Source of the DNA: Streptococcus infantis
Lineage (GTDB): Bacteria > Bacillota > Bacilli > Lactobacillales > Streptococcaceae
Length of the DNA: 64,000 nucleotides
Assembly (NCBI RefSeq): GCF_015546995.1
Contig: NZ_JADMUH010000002.1
Span: 1-64,000 of the forward strand
Direction: 5' to 3'
Position 1 is the stretch's first letter. Each line of letters begins with the position of its first letter. Below, piece by piece: positions 31,272 to 40,285 of this stretch. The translations under genes were made by a program, and so were the position numbers. The notes beneath the pieces are model-generated. The model was given only the letters and a program-made list of their open reading frames with translations, made no database searches and was not told the origin of the DNA.

Positions 31272-31300
31272 CACAAAAACACGGTGTAATGCCGTGTTTG
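31272..31300 (+). terminator. Hairpin after valS
   Basis: AAACACGG and CCGTGTTT form a perfect stem with a 7-base loop. The following bases are GT-rich and not a T tract, so termination may be partial. The ariA promoter follows at once. Confidence 0.5.
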
Positions 31301-31301
31301 T

Positions 31302-31312
31302 GTGGTATAATA
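31302..31312 (+). promoter_or_regulatory. Extended -10 promoter of the ariA-ariB pair
   Basis: TGTGTGGTATAAT carries an extended -10 (TGGTATAAT) about 20 bases before the ariA start. The mRNA would begin close to the GGAGG ribosome site, giving a very short leader. Confidence 0.65.
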
Positions 31313-31330
31313 GGGCGAATGGAGGTTTAT

Positions 31331-32776
31331 ATGAGAAGCTTTAAAATACAAGGGTTACATGATTCTAAGACGGTAAGTATACATTTTAATAATGCTGTTA
31401 ATATTTTTGTAGGAGAGAATGGTGTTGGTAAGACTACTGTTTTAAATATTTTATACTATTTACTAAGTGGTAACTATGTTGAACTTAAAAAAATTGATTT
31501 TACAAAAATCTCTATTGAATTTAATGACAATGAGATAATTGAATTCTCAAAAGAGGAAGTAATGGATTACATTGATTTCCCTAATGAGGATGAGATTTAT
31601 TTGAAGTATTCATTATGGAAGTTTAATGATATTAATCGCAGAGGTGAATTAGATTTCCATAGGGTGCTTAAACAGAAACAATTATATGGTAACAATGTTG
31701 TGTATGAACGATGGATGAAAGATATAGATGAATCAATTATTCATGACGTGAAAAATGCGACCGATTTTAAAAAGTTAAATCATGAGAGTCTGTATAAGAA
31801 AAATAGGATTAATAATAGGATTCCCTATAATTATTTTTTGTATTCTCTAGCAGCTATTTATGACGATTCTCATCTAACTCATTCACATAATGGTGAGTAT
31901 GAGAATCCTTTTAAAACTTTTGTTAGTAGAATAGAGGCTTTTAAAAAAGATAAAAAAATATTGTACTTCCCAACTTATAGGCGAATTGAAGAAGAGATTT
32001 TTGCAAGCAATGATATTACCGACCTGCCATTCCGTGAAGAAATAAAAGAAAATTTGATAAATTTTGGAATGGAAGATGTAAAAAAACAGATTGATAATAT
32101 TTTATATGGTATAAAAACAGTTACAAGCCAAAACTATGAACAAATGACAACAGGTTTGTTAAATGAATATACTACTGACAATGCTTTTGAATTTTCAGAA
32201 CTTAAAAAATCTGATTCCGAAACAGTTAGAATTGCATTGAGTCGTTTAGGGAGTAAAGTTGAAAAGAGAACAATTGATATTATTATAGATAAATTTGAAA
32301 AAGATGGTTTATCAGAGGATAAAGATAAGTATCTTATGAATCTATTAAACAAAATTTTGGAAAATTATTCAAAATTAAGTGATATAGATAATAGAATTAA
32401 ACGATTTGTTGATGTCGTAAACAAATACTTCATTAACAAAGAGTTTGTTTACGATCAGTCCTCTTTAGACATAGCTATTTATTCCAGAGAGAAGAAAAAA
32501 ATTGAATTAAATCAACTATCTTCTGGTGAAAAACAATTGGTATCTATTTTTTCAAAAATACTATTAGAAGATAAAGAAACTATTGTATTATTTGATGAAC
32601 CAGAGTTGTCATTGTCAATTGAATGGCAAAAAGAATTCCTAGTAGACATCTCCAACTCTAATTCCTTATTCTTTCTAGTTGCAGTGACACATTCTCCTTT
32701 CATATTTGAAAACCTATTTGATAATGTTTCTGATTTTGAAGTTTTTAGTGGAGATAAGAATTATGACGAAGAATAG
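31331..32776 (+). CDS. ariA: PARIS-like AAA/ABC-type ATPase (AriA)
   Basis: A 481-residue ATPase of the AAA15/AAA21 (SMC/ABC-like) type. Walker A is GENGVGKTT (residues 28-36), the signature LSSGEKQ is at 396-402, Walker B with catalytic Glu is VLFDEPE at 419-425, and the switch histidine is H454 in VTHSPF. The middle is a long charged helical insertion. It overlaps by 14 bases a DUF4435 gene, the pairing of the PARIS anti-phage system, where AriA oligomers sense phage anti-restriction proteins and release the AriB nuclease. ATG 31331 is chosen over an earlier in-frame ATG because GGAGG lies five bases before it. The DNA is distinctly AT-rich, suggesting acquisition. Assignment rests on architecture and partner, not on a search. 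Confidence 0.78.
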   Translation: MRSFKIQGLHDSKTVSIHFNNAVNIFVGENGVGKTTVLNILYYLLSGNYVELKKIDFTKISIEFNDNEIIEFSKEEVMDYIDFPNEDEIYLKYSLWKFNDINRRGELDFHRVLKQKQLYGNNVVYERWMKDIDESIIHDVKNATDFKKLNHESLYKKNRINNRIPYNYFLYSLAAIYDDSHLTHSHNGEYENPFKTFVSRIEAFKKDKKILYFPTYRRIEEEIFASNDITDLPFREEIKENLINFGMEDVKKQIDNILYGIKTVTSQNYEQMTTGLLNEYTTDNAFEFSELKKSDSETVRIALSRLGSKVEKRTIDIIIDKFEKDGLSEDKDKYLMNLLNKILENYSKLSDIDNRIKRFVDVVNKYFINKEFVYDQSSLDIAIYSREKKKIELNQLSSGEKQLVSIFSKILLEDKETIVLFDEPELSLSIEWQKEFLVDISNSNSLFFLVAVTHSPFIFENLFDNVSDFEVFSGDKNYDEE

Positions 32777-33788
32777 TCGAGCAGAGGAGATGAGAGAAAA
32801 ATCTAAAAATGCGGCATCTGCATGGCTTGATTTTTCTCAAAGAAAAAATAAGAATATGGATACCTATCATTTCTTTTTTGAAGGTTATGATAGATTCTAT
32901 TACTTTAATAAATTTAAAGAGGTTCATTATAGTTTGTTGAAAAGCTATCCTTTGTGTAATCAGTATGAATGTGGTGGGAAAAGTGAAGTTTTAAAAATAC
33001 ATCAAAAAATTTGTAGAGAAGAATCATTGATTCCTAAAAATCAATTATTATTTTTTATAGATAAAGATTACGATAATGTAGGTCCATTGCAACCTTGTTA
33101 TGAAGGAGTCTATCAAACTGATTTTTATTCAATAGAGAATTTTTATACTTCCTCTGAAGTCATTGAGCGAATTATAGAGGAAGAAATTGGATACAATCGA
33201 GGAAGTGCAGAGTTTGATGAACTAGTATCTAAATATGAAAAATTGCACCAGAGTTTTATTGTTAAATTAACTGACTATAATTTATTCAGCATGTTGTGCA
33301 TAAAATATAATTTTCAGTTGAAATTTGAAGAATTCAATATTATTAATTGTATAATCATAAAAGATTTTTCTATAGAACTTATTAATGCGGGTATCGATGG
33401 AAAACCATTATATGATATAGATATTGACTATTTAATTACACGTTATGAATTTCAGTTAGAAAAAAAAATACGTAAGTTAAAAAATGAAGGTAATGATGTT
33501 AGTCATTTCATAGATCTATTAAATCTTTTTAAGAGTAAAAAAAGAGATATTAAAAGATTTATCCAGTGTTATAAACAAACGGAATCTTTTGATATTAATT
33601 ACTTTTTTAGAGGAAAAGAAGATTTCAAATTTTTAGTTAATTTTCTTAGACAAATAGAATTTTCTTACGGATGTAAAACAAATTTATCTTTAAATTCTCC
33701 TGAAAAAACATTATTGTCTCATCTAGCAAAGCATGCAATTACTTCTCCTAGTTTGTTATCTTATTTTGAAGAAAAAATATCCAATTAA
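32763..33788 (+). CDS. ariB: PARIS-like DUF4435/TOPRIM effector (AriB)
   Basis: A 341-residue protein with DUF4435 features: E40 in FFFEGYDRFYY, D100 and D102 in LFFIDKDYDN, and the strongly conserved FYSIENFY at 121-128. Together these give the E...DxD metal set of a TOPRIM nuclease. In PARIS, AriB is the toxic effector, reported to cleave host tRNA once released from AriA. The start at 32763 is used because GGAG lies upstream and the frame overlaps the end of ariA; in-frame codons further upstream lie inside ariA. About 250 AT-rich bases follow before the methyltransferase gene. Confidence 0.78.
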   Translation: MTKNSRAEEMREKSKNAASAWLDFSQRKNKNMDTYHFFFEGYDRFYYFNKFKEVHYSLLKSYPLCNQYECGGKSEVLKIHQKICREESLIPKNQLLFFIDKDYDNVGPLQPCYEGVYQTDFYSIENFYTSSEVIERIIEEEIGYNRGSAEFDELVSKYEKLHQSFIVKLTDYNLFSMLCIKYNFQLKFEEFNIINCIIIKDFSIELINAGIDGKPLYDIDIDYLITRYEFQLEKKIRKLKNEGNDVSHFIDLLNLFKSKKRDIKRFIQCYKQTESFDINYFFRGKEDFKFLVNFLRQIEFSYGCKTNLSLNSPEKTLLSHLAKHAITSPSLLSYFEEKISN

Positions 33789-34038
33789 TATTTTTTAATA
33801 ATATAAAATAAAGTCGTTAACAAATGTATATGTTTTACTAAAGATCTTAATTTAATAATTATTTAAAGTAATTCATAACGGACATTATTGCTCATAAAGC
33901 TAAACTTAGTATATAAGTTGATTATATAAATTTTAGATACAAGTTTACAACAAAAAAGAATACAATATATTTTGAAAATCATTACTTTTTAACAAGATTT
34001 TACACTAAATGATAAGTTTTTAGAAAGCAGGTTACTAC
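33789..34038. other. AT-rich spacer between ariB and the methyltransferase gene
   Basis: About 250 very AT-rich bases with no supported gene. It separates the AT-rich PARIS-like pair from the methylase-nuclease pair, whose base use is nearer the chromosome's. It must hold the promoter of the methyltransferase gene, but several AT-rich hexamers fit and none stands out. Confidence 0.5.
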
Positions 34039-35259
34039 ATGACAAATTCTGTAAGTTCGAACCGACCTGAGAAGTACAACATTGCAGCCTTTTTCTCAGG
34101 TGTTGGGGGAATTGAGTTGGGATTTGAACAGACCAACGAGTTCAGAGTGGTGTATGCCAATGAATTTGATAAGTATGCGCGTCAGACTTATCAGTTAAAC
34201 CATCCAGATACCTATTTGGATGGTCGTGATATTCACGATGTTCAGCCAGAGGATATTCCAGCTGAGCGCGTGGATGTGATTATGGGAGGTTTCCCTTGCC
34301 AAGCCTTTAGTATTGCGGGTTATCGCAAGGGCTTTGATGATGACCGTGGCGATCTTTTCTTTGAGTTGCTTCGCATGATTGAAGGGCGTAAACCTCGGGC
34401 TATTTTCATCGAAAACGTCAAGAACATGGTCGGTCATGACCATGGCAATACCTTCAAGGTCATTCGTGAAGCCTTGACGGAGAATAACTACTTTATCAAG
34501 TGGAAGGTTCTCAACGGAAAAGATTATGGAAATATCCCACAAAACCGTGAGCGGATTTACATTGTTGGTTTTGATACCAAGGAAGCTTATGACTTGTTTG
34601 AATTCCCAGAGGAAATCAAACTGACTACTACCCTTCAGGATGTGATTAGCTTTGGCGATAAGCTAGACGAAGTCTACTACTATCGTGAAGGCAAGCAAAA
34701 TTTCTACGACCAGTTGAAGTTTGAAGTGACTAGTCAAGATACGGTCTACCAGTGGCGCCGTCAATATGTCCGTGAAAATAAAAACGGCGTCGTACCTACC
34801 CTAACAGCAAATATGGGAACAGGTGGACATAACGTTCCATTGATTTTGACGGACAGTGGTGAGATTCGTAAGCTGACACCGAAGGAAACCTTCAATGTAC
34901 AAGGCTACCCTAAATCCTTTAAAATCCCAGAGGGGGTTTCTAACGGTCAGCTCTACAAGCAGGCTGGAAACAGCGTAGTCGTTCCCGTGATTAAACGCAT
35001 CGCGAAGAATGTTGCCAAGGCCTTGAACGAGAGTCAAGGGCAATCTCAACTTGATCGGTCAGGAAAAATTGCCATTATCTACACCAAAATGAACGGTCAA
35101 TTTGAAGGGCAATCCTATGTCAAGGACTTTGTAGATAGCTATGAGCAAGCTCTTGAAAAAATCAAGGCTTATGACGATGGTTTAGCGGTTCTGTCAGATG
35201 AAGAGTATTTGAGACTTGTAAAAAAACAAGGCAAACTCGAATTTTACAGTATTAATTAA
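34039..35259 (+). CDS. DNA (cytosine-5)-methyltransferase of a type II R-M system
   Basis: A 406-residue m5C methyltransferase. Motif I is FFSGVGGIELGFE (residues 18-30), the catalytic cysteine is C87 in GGFPCQAFS, the ENV motif is 125-127 and QNRER is at 168-172. A target recognition region occupies about 195-290, and motifs IX-X are KLTPKETFNVQGYP and AGNSVVVPV. A C-terminal extension of about 60 residues goes beyond the usual end. It protects host DNA from the nuclease encoded downstream; the recognition sequence cannot be read from the sequence. It is separated from the nuclease gene by a hairpin and a separate -10, so the two are not simply one operon. Confidence 0.93.
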   Translation: MTNSVSSNRPEKYNIAAFFSGVGGIELGFEQTNEFRVVYANEFDKYARQTYQLNHPDTYLDGRDIHDVQPEDIPAERVDVIMGGFPCQAFSIAGYRKGFDDDRGDLFFELLRMIEGRKPRAIFIENVKNMVGHDHGNTFKVIREALTENNYFIKWKVLNGKDYGNIPQNRERIYIVGFDTKEAYDLFEFPEEIKLTTTLQDVISFGDKLDEVYYYREGKQNFYDQLKFEVTSQDTVYQWRRQYVRENKNGVVPTLTANMGTGGHNVPLILTDSGEIRKLTPKETFNVQGYPKSFKIPEGVSNGQLYKQAGNSVVVPVIKRIAKNVAKALNESQGQSQLDRSGKIAIIYTKMNGQFEGQSYVKDFVDSYEQALEKIKAYDDGLAVLSDEEYLRLVKKQGKLEFYSIN

Positions 35260-35266
35260 CGAATAT

Positions 35267-35300
35267 ATAAGAGGATTAGTGAAAAACTAATCTTCTTTTG
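35267..35300 (+). terminator. Hairpin between methyltransferase and nuclease genes
   Basis: AGAGGATTAGT and ACTAATCTTCT form an 11-bp stem (one G-T pair) with a 5-base loop, followed by TTTT. A possible -10 (TATACT, 35302-35307) for the nuclease gene follows at once. This would let the methylase be made independently of the nuclease. Confidence 0.7.
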
Positions 35301-35329
35301 ATATACTGAAAATAGAAAAGAGGGCGCTT

Positions 35330-36904
35330 ATGTGGGAACATCTAAAGTCTGAACAAAAAGACAAATACAAAACCTTAATTACCAACTTCGCTAGCTTGAG
35401 CCAAGCTTTCTCTCAAAAGGCAGAATCCGAAGACGAGGGACAAACAGAACAATCTGTCGCTCCTATCGTCAACTCCAAATTTCAGGAGACTGTTTTTCAA
35501 AAAGCCTTTAATGCCGTTGGGGAAGATATCGCCAATACTTCCTATGATGCTTCCGTCATTGTGGATGAAAATCATAAATACCTAGTGGGTATCAAGTCTT
35601 TTGGGATTAATTCAGGAGACCAAAAAATTGCCCAGTTCAAGAAAGATTCTCAATCTTGGACGGACTTATTGGGTGACATCAAGTTTCATGCGGATATTTC
35701 AGCTGATAAAGAGGCTGCAGACAAGGAAAACTATCAACGATATGAAGAGTTAGCACGAAAGATTGCGACCTTAAGAAATCAGAGAATCGAATCTTCCAAG
35801 GCGCAAATCAAGGGATTCAACTCTGACTCGGTCAATGTTGAAGCTGTTTATCACGTCCTTATGCCAACACCAAAAGGAGAAAATCCTAAGATTTTTGTTG
35901 GTGAAACATCTTATTTACCAGTTGATATTGATAATCTGGTCATTGAAGGATCAACTACCAAAAACAATCCTACTAATTTTCGATTTACGGATGGACAACA
36001 CCACTACAAGTACACGGCAGCTGACAGCCAACTCCACATGACTTTTAACAATAAAGACATTGTTGTAGACACTTGGGATGTCCATTACATCGAAGATCCT
36101 TTTTCTCTCTTTGAAAATCTTCATTTGCTAACAGCTGAAAAGCAACAATCCGATATCTTAGAAACGGTGTCTTGGGTAATCACAGACAAACATGGAAATG
36201 TAGAAGAAAACTCTGGTTTTAATGCCTTTAACGGTGGTTCAAAACTAGCCAAAAAAGATCGTCTGCCACGGATTCTAAAGATTCAGGATAAATTTAAGAA
36301 CAGTCTAGCTCCAGAAGAACTAGCTTTTGTGACCTTCTCCTTAGAAGAAATCCTCTTGAAAAAGTGGACCAGCAGGGATGAAAAAGCTCAGATGAAGGCG
36401 ATTCGTGAGGACTTGATTAACTTCGTCCACAATACTGGCAATAAAAAACTCATAAAAGAAATTGAACAACTCGTCTATCGTCCAGTTAGTGAAGTTTACA
36501 TTCCCCTACCTGACTCCAAAAATTTCCACGACGAAAGGCCAGACTTCTTTGGTCCTGGATTTGGGACTTTTGAACCTGACACTAAAAAACTAGCACTATC
36601 CAAAGAAGAAAGAACCTTTAAACTACGCTTTTTACCTTCAGGTGATGTCATCAACGCCTATATCAATCAAGAAGCCGGAAAGGCGATTCAGTCAACTGAT
36701 AAGCAAGAAATTCTTGGGAATTGGATCTTGCGTGGTGTTTTCCAGTTGAAGGAACGAGAAGTTTTGACAGGTCAAAGACTCAATGAACTAGAAATCAACG
36801 GAATTCGATTGACCAAGTTTAAAAACGGGGAAATCGGGATTGAATTCATCTGGATTGATACCGAAAACCCACCAAGTGATGCCATCGGCTGGGTAGCAAA
36901 ATAG
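35330..36904 (+). CDS. Type II restriction endonuclease (putative)
   Basis: A 524-residue protein directly downstream of the m5C methyltransferase, which is the main reason for the call. The N-terminal part has a possible PD-(D/E)XK core: NSKFQETVFQKAFN, then D73, then YLVGIKSFG with K89. The C-terminal third (LNELEINGIRLTKFKNGEIG, then FIWIDT) has the look of a strand-rich DNA-recognition domain. I cannot name a nuclease family or target site. AGAGGGCG precedes the ATG. It ends at a strong bidirectional terminator and closes the defence island. Confidence 0.75.
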   Translation: MWEHLKSEQKDKYKTLITNFASLSQAFSQKAESEDEGQTEQSVAPIVNSKFQETVFQKAFNAVGEDIANTSYDASVIVDENHKYLVGIKSFGINSGDQKIAQFKKDSQSWTDLLGDIKFHADISADKEAADKENYQRYEELARKIATLRNQRIESSKAQIKGFNSDSVNVEAVYHVLMPTPKGENPKIFVGETSYLPVDIDNLVIEGSTTKNNPTNFRFTDGQHHYKYTAADSQLHMTFNNKDIVVDTWDVHYIEDPFSLFENLHLLTAEKQQSDILETVSWVITDKHGNVEENSGFNAFNGGSKLAKKDRLPRILKIQDKFKNSLAPEELAFVTFSLEEILLKKWTSRDEKAQMKAIREDLINFVHNTGNKKLIKEIEQLVYRPVSEVYIPLPDSKNFHDERPDFFGPGFGTFEPDTKKLALSKEERTFKLRFLPSGDVINAYINQEAGKAIQSTDKQEILGNWILRGVFQLKEREVLTGQRLNELEINGIRLTKFKNGEIGIEFIWIDTENPPSDAIGWVAK

Positions 36905-36913
36905 CTCTGAATA

Positions 36914-36958
36914 GCACAAAAAATCTCTTAGATCCATTTCTAAGAGATTTTTTCTTTC
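36914..36958. terminator. Bidirectional terminator after the restriction gene
   Basis: AAAAAATCTCTTAGA and TCTAAGAGATTTTTT form a long stem flanked by A and T runs. It serves both the nuclease gene and the convergent response regulator gene. Confidence 0.9.
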
Positions 36959-36964
36959 TCCCCC

Positions 36965-37564
36965 TCACAACCATCCTTCTTCTTCGGCAGTTTTAGCTGC
37001 TTCGGTTCGGTTGCTTGCGCCTAGTTTGGAGAGGATATTGGTCATGTAATTACGGACGGTGCCGTTTGAGAGGTAGAGCTTATCTGCAATTTCTTGGTTG
37101 GAGAGACCTTGGGCTACTCCATGTAGAACAGCGATTTCTTGCTCAGTCAAGGGATTGGGATGGGTCATCATGACTTCCATCAGCTCTGGAGAATATTCCT
37201 TGCGTCCCTCTAACACCGTATGCAGAGTTTGCATGAGCTCGGCGATGCTTCGTTCTTTCAAGACATAGGCGTCTACTCCTACTTTGACAGCTCGTTCAAA
37301 ATAGCCTGGACGTTTAAAGGTCGTAACGATAACCACCTTTGTTTCAGGTACTTCTTGTTTGATCCACTCGAGCGCTTCTAGTCCTGTCTTGACTGGCATT
37401 TCGACGTCAAGGATGGCAATATCTACTGCTTCTTTCCTCAAAACCTCGATAGCCTCGGCTCCATTTTTTGCCTGCAAGACAGCCTCCACATCTGGTTGAA
37501 AGCTCAAGAGCTGGCACATGGCATCTCTAAGCATACTTTGATCTTCTGCGACTAATACTTTCAT
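36965..37564 (-). CDS. Response regulator, NarL/LuxR family
   Basis: A 199-residue response regulator. The receiver domain has the phosphoacceptor Asp in [15 protein letters not shown] and the lysine in YVLKERS. The output domain is a LuxR-type helix-turn-helix from about residue 140 ([19 protein letters not shown], then [15 protein letters not shown]). It is last in an operon with its kinase and an ABC exporter. The set resembles what I recall as TCS11 of pneumococcus. It probably activates the transporter genes of its own operon in response to envelope stress or an antimicrobial. Confidence 0.93.
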   Translation of the reverse strand: MKVLVAEDQSMLRDAMCQLLSFQPDVEAVLQAKNGAEAIEVLRKEAVDIAILDVEMPVKTGLEALEWIKQEVPETKVVIVTTFKRPGYFERAVKVGVDAYVLKERSIAELMQTLHTVLEGRKEYSPELMEVMMTHPNPLTEQEIAVLHGVAQGLSNQEIADKLYLSNGTVRNYMTNILSKLGASNRTEAAKTAEEEGWL

Positions 37565-38662
37565 CTACTTTCTCTCCTTATAAGGCAGATGCACACGCAC
37601 CTCTGTGGGATCTTTCAAACTAACCAGCTCTACTTGACCTGAGAAGGCTGCTGCACGGTCACGGACTGTATGGAGTTCATTTCCTTTTACAGTGACAAAT
37701 CCTTTCCCGTCATCTCTAACTGTCAGGAGCAATTCCTGATCTGTACGTTCCAGTTTTAGATAGGCTTTTTCAGCGCTGGCATGCTTGATGATATTGGTCG
37801 CAAGTTCTAACAAAATCATAGCGGCTGTCGACTCTACATCTTGGGTCAAACTAGCCTTGTCCAATTGATTCTCAACCTCGACCTCAATCCCAGCAATTTC
37901 CAGCATCTTCTTAACAGTCTCAAGTTCTGAAGCTAGGGTCCGTGATTTCAGATTTTCCACAATGGTTCGCACTTCATTCATGGAATCTTTGCTGATCTGG
38001 TGAATTTCTTTTAATTCCTTCTCCACCTGTGGATAGGCCTGCATCTGAAATAATTGCAAGGCTAAATCTGTCTTGACACTCAGCATAGCAAAAGTGTGTC
38101 CCAGACTATCATGCAAATCTTGACCGATACGACTGCGTTCATTTTCAGCTAGCAATAGATTTATCTGGGCATTTTGCTTGGCCTGAGCTTCTTTCAAATC
38201 CTCCACAATCCGAATCCGAACCATACCAAATGTCATTAAATCGACAAAAGCAAGAATTACAAGTAGATAGAATAGAAACTCAACTTCGATTCTCTGAATA
38301 ATCAAAAGTTGGCCCACAACAAGCACTTGAACAAGGAGAAAAGTCCAGACATGAAAAGACTTTAAACTACGTACACCAAAATGATAAATTAAGAGATTGG
38401 AAAGGAAAAAGAAGAACCACACATAGTTCCCATAAATAAAGACGGTATTTCCAGCCACATAAGCTAACATGATGAACCAAAAGAGCCAGGATAAGCGCTG
38501 ACTCTTGGTTGTTAAAACGCCTAAATAAGCCACCACAAATAGAATATCAACTAGTAAATGCCAGCTAGGAATTTCCCCAACTACTGCAGAGAGGATAGGG
38601 AAAACCATAAAAATCAAACTGGCCAAAAACATATAGTGTATGCTTTTTAGTCTTTCAAGCAT
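37565..38662 (-). CDS. Sensor histidine kinase, HisKA_3 type
   Basis: A 365-residue kinase with about six membrane segments in the first ~155 residues and almost no extracellular domain. The phosphoaccepting His is in RIGQDLHDSLGH (HisKA_3 box). The ATP-binding part shows the N box ELATNIIKHA and VRDDGKGF. A kinase of this build commonly senses within the membrane. Its stop abuts the response regulator start, and its start shares one base with the permease stop at 38662. It pairs with the regulator at 36965. Confidence 0.93.
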   Translation of the reverse strand: MLERLKSIHYMFLASLIFMVFPILSAVVGEIPSWHLLVDILFVVAYLGVLTTKSQRLSWLFWFIMLAYVAGNTVFIYGNYVWFFFFLSNLLIYHFGVRSLKSFHVWTFLLVQVLVVGQLLIIQRIEVEFLFYLLVILAFVDLMTFGMVRIRIVEDLKEAQAKQNAQINLLLAENERSRIGQDLHDSLGHTFAMLSVKTDLALQLFQMQAYPQVEKELKEIHQISKDSMNEVRTIVENLKSRTLASELETVKKMLEIAGIEVEVENQLDKASLTQDVESTAAMILLELATNIIKHASAEKAYLKLERTDQELLLTVRDDGKGFVTVKGNELHTVRDRAAAFSGQVELVSLKDPTEVRVHLPYKERK

Positions 38663-39399
38663 TAAGCATTCTCCTTATGACCTTGAAGGTAAATGGTCAA
38701 ACCAAACAAAACTGTTGAAAAAACAAGTAGATAAACTGTGGCTGATAAATTGATGCCACCCTCGTTTAAGAAGGTCTTGAGCAACTCCATCAACTGGTAG
38801 GTTGGCAGACACTTCCCGATTGCTTGCATCCAGTCTGGAAATAAAGAGATGGGTATCCAGAGTCCGCCTAACACAGCCAAGCCTAGATAGAGAAGATTGC
38901 CCACGACAGACATCAGCTGACTAGAAGGCAAGAGTGTCAAGGTCAAGCCAAGCGCTACAAAGGCAATACTTCCTACTATCAGCAAGAACGCAGCCCCAAT
39001 CCAGCTTCCTAGAGGCATATCTACACCTCTGACCAAGTGCCCAACTGAGAAAACAACCAGGATTGAGACCAAATAATCAACCATCATACTTGTTATCTTT
39101 GATAGATAATATTCTACCATATTTACTGGAGTATGGCGCAATGTTTTCTGCCAGTTGTTGATTTTATCGGTATGTAAAACAGCTGGGAATGAAAACATAG
39201 CTGTTGACATCATAGAAAAAGCTGTCATAGAGATGAGGTAGTCGCGCATAAAATTTGCTGGCCCATCTGGTGTGTCCTGGTACATGCCTGAAAAGAATAA
39301 ATAGAAGGCCGTCGGCATCCCTACGGATAATAGATAATAGACTAATTGACGTTTGGTCAATAGAAATTCTATCTTGTTTAGTGCAATCCATCGTTTCAT
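38662..39399 (-). CDS. ABC-2 type transporter permease
   Basis: A 245-residue membrane protein with six hydrophobic segments of the ABC-2 export fold (GLWIPISLFPDWMQAIGKCLP is the typical late motif). The frame is open 22 codons further upstream, but MKRWIALNKIEFLLTKRQ at 39399 has GGGAG at good spacing and starts one base after the ATPase stop. With the ATPase at 39401 it forms an exporter co-encoded with a two-component system, the arrangement of antimicrobial-responsive exporters. The substrate is not known. Confidence 0.88.
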   Translation of the reverse strand: MKRWIALNKIEFLLTKRQLVYYLLSVGMPTAFYLFFSGMYQDTPDGPANFMRDYLISMTAFSMMSTAMFSFPAVLHTDKINNWQKTLRHTPVNMVEYYLSKITSMMVDYLVSILVVFSVGHLVRGVDMPLGSWIGAAFLLIVGSIAFVALGLTLTLLPSSQLMSVVGNLLYLGLAVLGGLWIPISLFPDWMQAIGKCLPTYQLMELLKTFLNEGGINLSATVYLLVFSTVLFGLTIYLQGHKENA

Positions 39400-39400
39400 C

Positions 39401-40285
39401 TTAGTCATCTCCCTTTTGTGTTTCTTCAAAGATTGTATCCAACAAGCTACGATTATTGACTTCAATTTCTTGAATCCTACACCCTGCTTGCACTAACAGT
39501 TGCCAAAAAGCATCCGCTTCACGTGTGACTACTTGCAAAGCATCTTGTTTTTGTGACCAGTTTTCAACCAAGTTAGACTGCTCAATGACTTTCTTGTAAG
39601 CCAGAGGTAGGATGAAGTGCTTTTCAATCTCCTCACTGCGCATGGCTAGAGGTGTCGTATCACGAATCAACTCTCCCTTATTTAAGACCAAGATTCGGTC
39701 CGCTGTATGCTCTACCTCTTCGATATAATGGGACGAATAGAGAATGGTAACTCCCTGAGCTTTTAGCTCCTGAACAATTTCCCAAAAACGTTGACGAGTT
39801 GAGGTATCCATGGCTGCAGTAGGTTCATCCAAAAAGACAAGCTTTGGTCGGCCAATCAAGGTCAAGACAAAAGAGAAGAGACGCTTTTGCCCACCTGACA
39901 ATTTTTCTGCGAATTGTTCTTTTTGTTGCGGGTCAAACTGCAATAGCTGATCGATTTCCTGGTTGCTCAAAAAATTTGGGTAAATGCTTTGAAAGAATGC
40001 AATCAACTCTTTGACCTTTAATTTCTGAACGATGACATTTTCTTGAGGCAGGTAGCTTCTAATATAGTCTAACTGAGAGCTCGTCACTGGCAAGCCTTGG
40101 ATGGATACTTGACCGCTAGTGACCAGTTTATCTCCAAGCAAACAGTCCAAGAGTGTTGTCTTTCCAGCACCATTGGGCCCAATCAAGGCGACGCATTCAC
40201 CTTCAGCTACCTCAAAGGAAATATCCTTCAAAATAGCCTTGCCCTTGATGTTTTTATTTAGGCTTTCTACCTTAATCATGTTCAT
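39401..40285 (-). CDS. ABC transporter ATP-binding protein
   Basis: A 294-residue ATPase: Walker A GPNGAGKTT, signature LSGGQKRLFSF, Walker B LVFLDEPTAAMD and switch SSHYIEEVE. A C-terminal part of about 75 residues follows. AGGAG lies six bases before the ATG at 40285. It partners the permease downstream. Its start overlaps the end of the small membrane protein gene (40272), so the whole set from 40654 to 36965 reads as one operon. Confidence 0.92.
   Translation of the reverse strand: MNMIKVESLNKNIKGKAILKDISFEVAEGECVALIGPNGAGKTTLLDCLLGDKLVTSGQVSIQGLPVTSSQLDYIRSYLPQENVIVQKLKVKELIAFFQSIYPNFLSNQEIDQLLQFDPQQKEQFAEKLSGGQKRLFSFVLTLIGRPKLVFLDEPTAAMDTSTRQRFWEIVQELKAQGVTILYSSHYIEEVEHTADRILVLNKGELIRDTTPLAMRSEEIEKHFILPLAYKKVIEQSNLVENWSQKQDALQVVTREADAFWQLLVQAGCRIQEIEVNNRSLLDTIFEETQKGDD

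Noticed and set aside
36000-36030. HxKx4D-like pattern (HYKYTAAD) in the restriction nuclease, suggesting a phospholipase D-type active site
   Set aside because: There is no GS motif at the expected distance and the flanking residues do not resemble BfiI/NgoFVII-type sites, so it may be chance.
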